Translations under genes and position numbers: made by a program
Notes under the pieces: generated by a model
What the model saw: the letters and a program-made list of their open reading frames with translations, nothing else
Told to the model about the DNA's origin: nothing
Databases searched by the model: none
Assembly: GCA_036525295.1 (NCBI GenBank)
Contig: DATDAQ010000024.1
Coordinates: forward strand, 1-10,471
Origin: VRUE01 sp036525295
Lineage (GTDB): Bacteria; Actinomycetota; Thermoleophilia; Solirubrobacterales; 70-9
Direction of reading: 5' to 3'
Length of the DNA: 10,471 nucleotides
Shown here: positions 5,568-10,471 of the stretch, one piece after another
Layout: the number at the start of each line of letters is the position of its first letter
Position numbering within the stretch: position 1 is the first letter of the stretch

Positions 5568-6275
5568 GTCACCGCGGTCCTCGCCGCCGCCGGCTCCGGG
5601 TGCAGGCTCGGAGCCGGCGGCCCGAAGGCTTTCGTACCGCTGGCCGGGAGACCGATGGTCGAGTGGTCGATCGCGGCCTGCCGCGAGGCCGCCTCGGTGC
5701 GCTCGATCGTGGCCGCCTGCCCGCCTGGGCACGTCCACGACCTGGCGGGAGGCGACGTGGACGTGGTCGACGGGGGCGCGACCCGCGCCGCGTCCGTCGC
5801 GAACGCCCTCGCTGTGGTCGGCACCGAGTTGGTCGCGATCCACGACGCGGCGCGGCCCCTGGTGACGCCTGGGCTGATCGAGGGCGTCGTGGAGACCCTC
5901 TCGGCTGACCCCGAAGCTGCGGGTGCGATCGCGGCCACACCGGTGACCGACACGGTCAAGCAGGCCGATCCCATGACGAAACGCCGATTTCCCACCTCTG
6001 ACATGGAAAATCGGCGTTTCGTCATCGAATCGACCCTGGATCGCGGGCGGTTGTGGGCGGCGCAGACGCCCCAGGTCTTCAGGGTCGAGGCGCTGCGGGG
6101 GGCGCTCGACGGCGATCCGGAGCGGGTCGCGGCCGCCACCGACGAGGCGATGCTGGTCGAGGCAGGCGGGGGAAGGGTGCTGATCCATCCTTCGTCGCCC
6201 GAGAACCTCAAGGTGACGACGCCGCTCGATCTGCGGCTGGCGGAGTTGCTCCTCGGCGAGCGCTCAGCTCAGTAG
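5568..6275 (+). CDS. ispD: 2-C-methyl-D-erythritol 4-phosphate cytidylyltransferase IspD, with hairpin-encoded insert and no normal start codon
   Basis: IspD joins MEP to CTP, giving CDP-methylerythritol in the MEP isoprenoid pathway. The nucleotide-binding motif LAAAGSGCRLGAGGPKAF, GGATRAASVANAL, AIHDAARP, PVTDTVK, LWAAQTPQVF and ENLKVTTPLDLRLAELL are all present in order, so the protein appears complete (about 235 residues). The start is unclear. Homology begins around VTAVLAAAG at 5568, but the codon there is GTC. No ATG, GTG, TTG or CTG is in frame between GTG 5418, deep inside carD, and CTG 5640, which is past the nucleotide loop. One C-to-G change would make GTC a GTG, so a sequence error or an unusual start is likely. 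Residues 136-153 are encoded by a palindrome (5973-6025), making the segment before the conserved LDRGRLW about 13 residues longer than in E. coli. In E. coli this is the beta-arm used for dimerisation. Confidence 0.9.
   Translation, partial: VTAVLAAAGSGCRLGAGGPKAFVPLAGRPMVEWSIAACREAASVRSIVAACPPGHVHDLAGGDVDVVDGGATRAASVANALAVVGTELVAIHDAARPLVTPGLIEGVVETLSADPEAAGAIAATPVTDTVKQADPMTKRRFPTSDMENRRFVIESTLDRGRLWAAQTPQVFRVEALRGALDGDPERVAAATDEAMLVEAGGGRVLIHPSSPENLKVTTPLDLRLAELLLGERSAQ
5973..6025. repeat. Hairpin element 4, in frame inside ispD
   Basis: The 18-nt arms 5973-5990 and 6008-6025 are perfect reverse complements. After one mismatch, three further inner pairs (5992-5994 with 6004-6006) leave a 9-nt loop. 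The DNA is translated in the ispD frame as MTKRRFPTSDMENRRFVI, in which RRF appears twice because of the symmetry. Its outer ends (ATGAC...GTCAT) match those of the arms of element 3 just inside its first base. No target duplication is visible. Confidence 0.85.
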
Positions 6276-6410
6276 GACCCAGGAGAGCGCAGCGGCGAAG
6301 CAGAGTTGCCCGACCCCCAGGGCTACGCCGAGGCTGGCCGCGCCGAGTCCGCCGGCGAGGAGAGCGCCGCCGGCGAACGCGGCGAGCAGAACTCCCAGCT
6401 GCCGGATCAT
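6264..6410 (-). CDS. 48-residue hydrophobic miniprotein, translationally coupled to the DUF389 gene
   Basis: The ATG (6410-6408) overlaps the DUF389 stop TGA (6409-6407) as ATGA, the classic arrangement for translational coupling. The product starts MIRQLGVLLAAFAGGALLAG and continues as a second hydrophobic stretch (SLGVALGVGQLCFAAALSWV). That gives two likely TM helices joined by a Gly-rich turn, with only one charged side chain (Arg3). Small-residue spacing such as GG..LAGGLG would suit helix packing. Codons are GC-ending as in real genes here. The stop TGA (6266-6264) lies 12 bp inside the 3' end of ispD, which is convergent. It may be a small subunit or partner of the DUF389 protein, which is an inference from the coupling only. 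No family is recognised. Confidence 0.6.
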   Translation of the reverse strand: MIRQLGVLLAAFAGGALLAGGLGAASLGVALGVGQLCFAAALSWVLLS

Positions 6411-7405
6411 CGGCGTGACCCACCCCTCCGCGGCGGCTCGGCCGGCAGGCCGGCGACCGCGCGCAGGCCGTCGTCCATGTGGCGGCGTCTGCGCCGCTCG
6501 TAGAGCTTGCGCTGGATGTAGAGGGTGGTGACGCCGGCGAGCACGATCGCGGTCAGGTTGAGGGCGAGTTGAGTCATCGCGCCCAGCCAGTCATCCCAGT
6601 TGCCCAGCGCCGCGGCGACGCCGATGTTCGCCGCCGCGGGGATCGTGGTCACCGAGATCAGCACCCCGATCAGCGCGCCGGACTTGGCGGAGGTCAGCGA
6701 GAGGACGCCCGCCGCTCCCGCGAAGGCGGCGACGATGAAGGAGAACGTGTTGGGCTCGGCGATGAACTGCGTGAGCGGGTTCTGGATGCTCTTGAAATCG
6801 GCGTCGACCAAGCCCGTGGCCACGCAGATCAGCGTGAACAGGAAGGCGGCCGTGATGCCGACGGGGAATCCGACGGTCAGGGCGATCAGCGAGCGCAGAC
6901 CAACGCTCGGGCGCCGCTCGACGAGGGCGACGCAGAGGCCCGCCAGCGGACCGAACTCCGGGCCCACGACCATCGCGCCGACGATCAGGATCGGCGAGCC
7001 GGTGAAGATGCCGACCGAGGCGATCAGGCAGGCGAGGATCATGAAGATGAGGAAGTTCCCTCCCAGCTCGGTGGTCTCCGAGGTGCGGGCCTCGACCTCC
7101 TCCCAGACGACGGCGTCCGACGGCATGCCGCGGGCCGCCTTCTCGGCCCGGTCGGCGGCGTCGGAGAGCTGGGAATCGATCTGCTCGAGGGCGATCGAGC
7201 CGTCGCGGGCCACGCCCAGCTCTTTCAGGTCCTCGATCAGGACGCTTGCTTCCTCGCGGGCGATGTCGCAGAGGACCACGTCGCCGCGGGGCTGGCGGGC
7301 GACACCGGGGAGGAAGACGAGGTTGGAGGTCGACGGCGCCGCCTCGAGCAGGTCGAGGACCTTCTGACAGCGGTCTTCGGGAACGACGATCCTCAGGTGG
7401 ACCAT
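6407..7405 (-). CDS. DUF389 family membrane protein (uncharacterised hydrophobic domain)
   Basis: A 332-residue protein starting at ATG 7405-7403. An N-terminal soluble part (about residues 1-115) begins MVHLRIVVPEDRCQKVLDLL, an alpha/beta ferredoxin-like pattern, and is followed by six likely TM helices (about 117-135, 138-163, 170-195, 220-240, 243-268, 275-297). The DUF389 signature is LGGNFLIFMILACLIASVG followed by SPILIVGAMVVGPEFGPLAG. The C-terminus is a basic cytoplasmic tail with LYERRRRRH. The function of the family is not established; a transport role is plausible. It is convergent with ispD and divergent from the PHP gene. The frame is open further upstream, but that extension is the antisense of the PHP gene and the family match begins at this ATG. 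A likely -10 box sits 6 bp before the start. Confidence 0.88.
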   Translation of the reverse strand: MVHLRIVVPEDRCQKVLDLLEAAPSTSNLVFLPGVARQPRGDVVLCDIAREEASVLIEDLKELGVARDGSIALEQIDSQLSDAADRAEKAARGMPSDAVVWEEVEARTSETTELGGNFLIFMILACLIASVGIFTGSPILIVGAMVVGPEFGPLAGLCVALVERRPSVGLRSLIALTVGFPVGITAAFLFTLICVATGLVDADFKSIQNPLTQFIAEPNTFSFIVAAFAGAAGVLSLTSAKSGALIGVLISVTTIPAAANIGVAAALGNWDDWLGAMTQLALNLTAIVLAGVTTLYIQRKLYERRRRRHMDDGLRAVAGLPAEPPRRGGSRR

Positions 7406-7411
7406 GGCGTC

Positions 7412-7417
7412 AGCGTA
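7412..7417 (-). promoter_or_regulatory. Possible leaderless -10 element for the DUF389 gene
   Basis: On the minus strand the hexamer reads TACGCT (TANNNT) and is separated from the ATG at 7405 by six bases, GACGCC. No Shine-Dalgarno precedes the ATG. Together with the box at 7436-7441 it would make the 45-bp gap a compact divergent promoter. Confidence 0.35.
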
Positions 7418-7435
7418 TCCGCGCCCCGGGTCGCC

Positions 7436-7441
7436 TACTCT
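7436..7441 (+). promoter_or_regulatory. Possible leaderless -10 element for the PHP-ispF-acyl-CoA synthetase operon
   Basis: TACTCT fits TANNNT and lies nine bases before the ATG at 7451. There is no ribosome binding site in between, so the mRNA would begin at or next to the start codon. No clear -35 is seen. Confidence 0.35.
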
Positions 7442-7450
7442 GCGCGTCCG

Positions 7451-8293
7451 ATGCTCACCGACTACCACCTGCACCTGCGCCCCGACGACCCCGGCACGCC
7501 GGGCGAGCGCTTCTTCACCCGCGAGAACGTCGACCGCTACCTGGCGGCTGCCCGCGACGCCGGGATCGAGGAGCTCGGCGTCTCCGAGCACGTCTACCGC
7601 TTCACCCAGGCGCTCGACGTCTGGCGCCACCCGTTCTGGGAGGAACAGGCGCGCGACGACCTCGACGCCTACTGCGAGTTCGTCCGCGAGACGCCGCTGC
7701 GGCTCGGGATCGAGTGCGACTTCGTCCCGGGCGCCGAGGACCGCACCGCCACGATGCTGGAGGCACGGGACTTCGACTACGTGGTCGGCTCGGTCCACTT
7801 CGTCGGCGAGGCCGCGGTCGACCACGAGGGCTGGGACGTCTGGGATCTCAAGGGGGACGCGGACGAGGTCTGGCGCCGCTACTTCGACGCCCTTGCCGAG
7901 TGCGCTCGCTCCGGGCTCTTCGACGTCCTCGCCCATCCCGACCTGGTCAAGGTCTGGGGCGCCGGCCGGCCGATGCCCGAGCGCGACCCGCGGCACTTCT
8001 ACGAGCCGGCGGTCGAGGCGATCGCCGAGAGCGGTATCGCGGTCGAGGTCTCCACGGCGGGCCTGCGCAAGCCCGTGGGCGAGATCTACCCCGCGCGCGC
8101 CTTTGCCGAGATGTGCGTCGAGGCCGGTGCCGTCTTCGCGCTCTCCTCCGACGCCCACCACCCCGAGCACGTCGGCTTTCGCTACGAGGACGCGGTTGGG
8201 TTCCTCGGCGAGCTCGGCGTGGAGGAGATCTGCGTTTTCGAGGCGCGGCAGCGGCGCCAGGCACCGCTCGGCGCCGCGGTGCGCGAGGATTGA
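7451..8293 (+). CDS. PHP-domain phosphoesterase, histidinol-phosphatase (HisJ/HisK) type
   Basis: A 280-residue protein with a complete set of PHP metal ligands. DYHLHLRPD gives Asp4/His6/His8, followed by SEHVYR (Glu46, His47), GIECDFVPG (Glu88), GSVHFVG (His116), LAHPDLVK (His162) and SSDAHHPEHVG (Asp234, His236). These form a trinuclear metal site on a TIM-like barrel. The layout and length match histidinol-phosphate phosphatases of the PHP class, which release phosphate from L-histidinol phosphate in histidine biosynthesis. PHP enzymes are easily mis-assigned, and no other his gene is in the window, so the substrate is an inference. It begins 45 bp from the divergent DUF389 gene, and its stop is 4 bp before the ispF ATG, so it heads an operon. 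Confidence 0.85.
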   Translation: MLTDYHLHLRPDDPGTPGERFFTRENVDRYLAAARDAGIEELGVSEHVYRFTQALDVWRHPFWEEQARDDLDAYCEFVRETPLRLGIECDFVPGAEDRTATMLEARDFDYVVGSVHFVGEAAVDHEGWDVWDLKGDADEVWRRYFDALAECARSGLFDVLAHPDLVKVWGAGRPMPERDPRHFYEPAVEAIAESGIAVEVSTAGLRKPVGEIYPARAFAEMCVEAGAVFALSSDAHHPEHVGFRYEDAVGFLGELGVEEICVFEARQRRQAPLGAAVRED

Positions 8294-8297
8294 GTCG

Positions 8298-8753
8298 ATG
8301 AGCGTCGGCATCGGCTACGACAGCCACCGCTTCGAAGAGGGACGCCGCCTGGTCCTTGGCGGGGTCGAGATCGAGCACGCACGGGGCCTCGCCGGCCACT
8401 CCGACGCCGACGTGCTCACCCACGCGGTGATCGACGCCCTGCTCGGCGCCGCCGGCATGGGGGACATCGGCACGCTCTTCCCCGACGACGAGGATCGCTG
8501 GCGCGACGCCGACTCGATCGACCTGCTGCGCACCGCGGTCGGCACGGTCTCCGGCCGGATCGTCAACGTCGACGCGACGCTCGTCTGCGAGGAGCCGCGC
8601 ATCGGCCCCTTCCGCGCGGAGATGGAGCGGGCCCTGGCCGAGGCGACCTCGGCTCGGGTCAGCGTCAAGGCCACCACCAACGAGGGCATGGGCTGGATCG
8701 GCCGCGGCGAGGGCATCGCCTGCATCGCGGTGGCCTCTGTCGATAGTGAATAA
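8298..8753 (+). CDS. ispF: 2-C-methyl-D-erythritol 2,4-cyclodiphosphate synthase IspF
   Basis: IspF cyclises CDP-methylerythritol 2-phosphate to MEcPP with release of CMP, two steps after IspD in the MEP pathway, and works as a homotrimer with zinc at the subunit interface. The 151-residue protein has the zinc ligands Asp8 and His10 (GIGYDSHRF) and His42 (AGHSDADVLTHAVIDALLG), then AAGMGDIGTLFPD and the C-terminal signature KATTNEGMGWIGRGEGIA (about 124-141). Length is normal for the family. A GAGGA motif lies 8-9 bases before the ATG, a reasonable Shine-Dalgarno within the end of the PHP gene. The stop overlaps the GTG of the following acyl-CoA synthetase. In mycobacteria ispF follows ispD directly; here the two are separated by about 2 kb. 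Confidence 0.96.
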   Translation: MSVGIGYDSHRFEEGRRLVLGGVEIEHARGLAGHSDADVLTHAVIDALLGAAGMGDIGTLFPDDEDRWRDADSIDLLRTAVGTVSGRIVNVDATLVCEEPRIGPFRAEMERALAEATSARVSVKATTNEGMGWIGRGEGIACIAVASVDSE

Positions 8754-10419
8754 CCTTCTCGTTCCGATGGGGAAACTCGGCTCCATAGCTGCCGGCGTGC
8801 GCCAGTCGGTCTCCGACTCGGTCTTCGAGGTGAAGGTCCTGCGCGAGGCTGGCGTCCTCGGCCTCTCGCGGCCCGACAGGGCCGCCAAGGTCGCGGCCAC
8901 CTTCCTTCGCTGGGGTGCCTCGCCGGCGACCGGCGTCGCCACCGCGGCGCACAAATACCCGCACGAGACGATGCTGATCGACGAACGGGGCTCGCTCACC
9001 TTCGAGCGGGTGCACCGCCGCACCAATGCGCTCGCCCATGCCTTCGCGGGCATGGGGATCGGGCCGGGGGACGGCATCGGGATCATGTGTCGCAACCACC
9101 GCGGCTTCGTCGAGGCGACCCTCGCCGCGGCCAAGCTCGGGGCCAGCGCGCTCTACCTGAACACCATGTTCGCCGGGCCGCAGTTGGTCGAGGTGATGCG
9201 GCGCGAGGGACCGAAGGCGCTGGTCTACGACGAGGAGTTCACGGGCCTGCTCGACGGCGTCGACGACGACGTCGAGCGCATCGTCGCCTGGACCGACGGG
9301 GCGCCCCAGGAGCAGACGCTCGATGCGCTGATCGCCGCCAACGACGAGTCCAATCACAAGCCCCCACCCGACAAACCGCGCTTCGTCATCCTCACGTCCG
9401 GTACGACCGGGGCGCCGAAGGGCGCGCAGCGCTCCAGTCCCGACGGGCTGCTAGTGATGGCGGCGCTGATCGAGAAGATCCCCTACCGGGCGCGCGAGAC
9501 GATGATGGTCGCCGCGCCGCTCTTTCACTCCTGGGGCTTCTTCCACTTCGTGATGAGCCTGCCGACCGCTTCGACGATGGTTCTGCGCCGCCGCTTCGAC
9601 GAGGAGGGGACCCTGCGCGCCGTGCAGGACCACCGCGCTCAGGTCCTCGCCGTGGTTCCGGTGATGCTGCAGCGCATCCTCCGCCTCCCGCCCGAGACGC
9701 TCGATGCCTACGACCTCTCCTCGCTGCGGATCACCGCCGCGTCGGGGTCCACGCTCCCCGGCGAGATGGCGATCGAGTGGATGGACCGCTTCGGCGACAC
9801 CGTCTACAACCTCTACGGCTCGACTGAGGTCGCCTATGCGACCGTCGCCACCCCGGAGGATCTGCGGGCGGCACCGGGCACCGCGGGGCGGGCGCCGCGC
9901 GGCACGGTGGTCAAGCTCTACGACGAGGCGGGGCAGGAGGTCCCGACCGGCGAGGTCGGGCGGATCTTCGTCGGCAACGAAATGTCCTTCGAGGGCTACA
10001 CCGGCGGCGGTAGCAAAGAGGCGATCGACGGGCTGCTCTGCAGCGGCGACGTCGGCCATCTCGATTCCGCCGGCCGCCTCTTCATCGACGGTCGCGACGA
10101 CGAGATGATCGTCTCCGGCGGGGAGAACGTGTTCCCGCGCGAGGTCGAGGACCTGCTCGCCGACCACGGCGCCGTGGTCGAGGTCGCGGTGATCGGAGTC
10201 GAGGACGAGGAGTTCGGCCAGCGGCTGAAGGCGTTCGTCGTCGCGGTATCGGAGGCCGACGTCACGGAGGAGGAGCTGCAGGCGCACGTCAAGGCCAACC
10301 TCGCCTCCTACAAGTCGCCGCGCGAGATCGAGTTCATGGAGGAGCTGCCACGGAATGCGACGGGGAAGGTCCTCAAGCGGGTGTTGCGGGAGAGGGCGGA
10401 CAAGAGCCCTTCTCGGTAG
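8746..10419 (+). CDS. Fatty acyl-CoA synthetase / AMP-binding (ANL superfamily) ligase
   Basis: A 557-residue ATP-dependent acid:CoA ligase that activates a carboxylic acid, probably a fatty acid, via an acyl-adenylate. Core motifs in order: the P-loop FVILTSGTTGAPKGAQR (TSGTTG at about 217-222), YNLYGSTE (about 354-361), SGDVGHLDSAGRLFIDGRDD with Asp435 and Arg450, SGGENVFPREVE (about 457-468), and the C-terminal PRNATGKVLKR with catalytic Lys541. An N-terminal stretch of about 75 residues precedes the adenylation fold, as in some mycobacterial FadD proteins (FadD2/FadD12-like is my impression, not certain). The GTG start at 8746 overlaps the ispF stop by 8 bases (GTGAATAA), suggesting coupling; ATG 8767 in frame is an alternative. 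The acid substrate cannot be read from the sequence. Confidence 0.93.
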   Translation: MNNLLVPMGKLGSIAAGVRQSVSDSVFEVKVLREAGVLGLSRPDRAAKVAATFLRWGASPATGVATAAHKYPHETMLIDERGSLTFERVHRRTNALAHAFAGMGIGPGDGIGIMCRNHRGFVEATLAAAKLGASALYLNTMFAGPQLVEVMRREGPKALVYDEEFTGLLDGVDDDVERIVAWTDGAPQEQTLDALIAANDESNHKPPPDKPRFVILTSGTTGAPKGAQRSSPDGLLVMAALIEKIPYRARETMMVAAPLFHSWGFFHFVMSLPTASTMVLRRRFDEEGTLRAVQDHRAQVLAVVPVMLQRILRLPPETLDAYDLSSLRITAASGSTLPGEMAIEWMDRFGDTVYNLYGSTEVAYATVATPEDLRAAPGTAGRAPRGTVVKLYDEAGQEVPTGEVGRIFVGNEMSFEGYTGGGSKEAIDGLLCSGDVGHLDSAGRLFIDGRDDEMIVSGGENVFPREVEDLLADHGAVVEVAVIGVEDEEFGQRLKAFVVAVSEADVTEEELQAHVKANLASYKSPREIEFMEELPRNATGKVLKRVLRERADKSPSR

Positions 10420-10433
10420 GGGGTTTGGTTGGG

Positions 10434-10471
<38 letters not shown>

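Noticed and set aside
756..6025. CRISPR array or tandem repeat explanation for the repeated hairpins
   Set aside because: The four elements differ in sequence, are 1-3 kb apart and are inverted rather than direct repeats; no spacer periodicity exists.
6479..7450. Long plus-strand open frame running into the PHP gene
   Set aside because: It is the antisense of the DUF389 gene, rich in Asp, Gly, Arg and Glu without recognisable motifs. The PHP homology begins exactly at ATG 7451.
7406..8311. Extended N-terminus for the DUF389 gene on the minus strand
   Set aside because: The upstream part is the antisense of the PHP gene and lacks family similarity. The ATG at 7405 matches the start of the conserved N-terminal domain.

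Overview
The window looks like the chromosome of a very GC-rich actinobacterium, probably a deep-branching class such as Thermoleophilia. That assignment is an inference: it rests on G/C-ending codons throughout, the order disA / carD / ispD / ispF (carD-ispD-ispF is consecutive in Mycobacterium tuberculosis), start codons that look leaderless, and a ClpC-type unfoldase. The right end is a run of 36 G with no biological reading and is most likely a sequencing or contig-end artefact.

Layout. 1-741 is the 3' end of clpC. A long imperfect hairpin (756-901) separates it from an aldo/keto reductase-like gene (926-2056) and a 14-TM DHA2-type MFS exporter (2066-3496), which probably form a pair. A second hairpin (3498-3552) starts two bases after the exporter stop. 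disA, the diadenylate cyclase, follows (3675-4787). A 163-bp element with perfect 22-bp terminal inverted repeats (4787-4949) starts on the last base of the disA stop. carD (5015-5557) and ispD (about 5568-6275) follow. ispD contains a fourth hairpin (5973-6025) inside its reading frame and has no normal start codon where one is expected. On the minus strand, a DUF389 membrane protein (7405-6407) is followed by a 48-residue membrane miniprotein (6410-6264) that overlaps it by ATGA and runs 12 bp into the end of ispD. A 45-bp divergent intergenic region leads to a plus-strand operon: a PHP phosphoesterase of the histidinol-phosphatase type (7451-8293), ispF (8298-8753) and an acyl-CoA synthetase (8746-10419).

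How the genes fit together. ClpC (proteolysis), DisA (c-di-AMP and DNA integrity) and CarD (RNA polymerase/promoter stability) are housekeeping stress and regulatory genes. IspD and IspF are two steps of the MEP isoprenoid pathway, separated here by a DUF389/PHP block.

The most interesting signal is the series of four long inverted repeats. They are unrelated in most of their sequence. Three sit directly after a stop codon, and the fourth is translated as part of IspD, in the manner of the palindromic elements that insert in frame into Rickettsia genes. The 48-residue miniprotein coupled to DUF389 and the missing ispD start are the next most useful observations.
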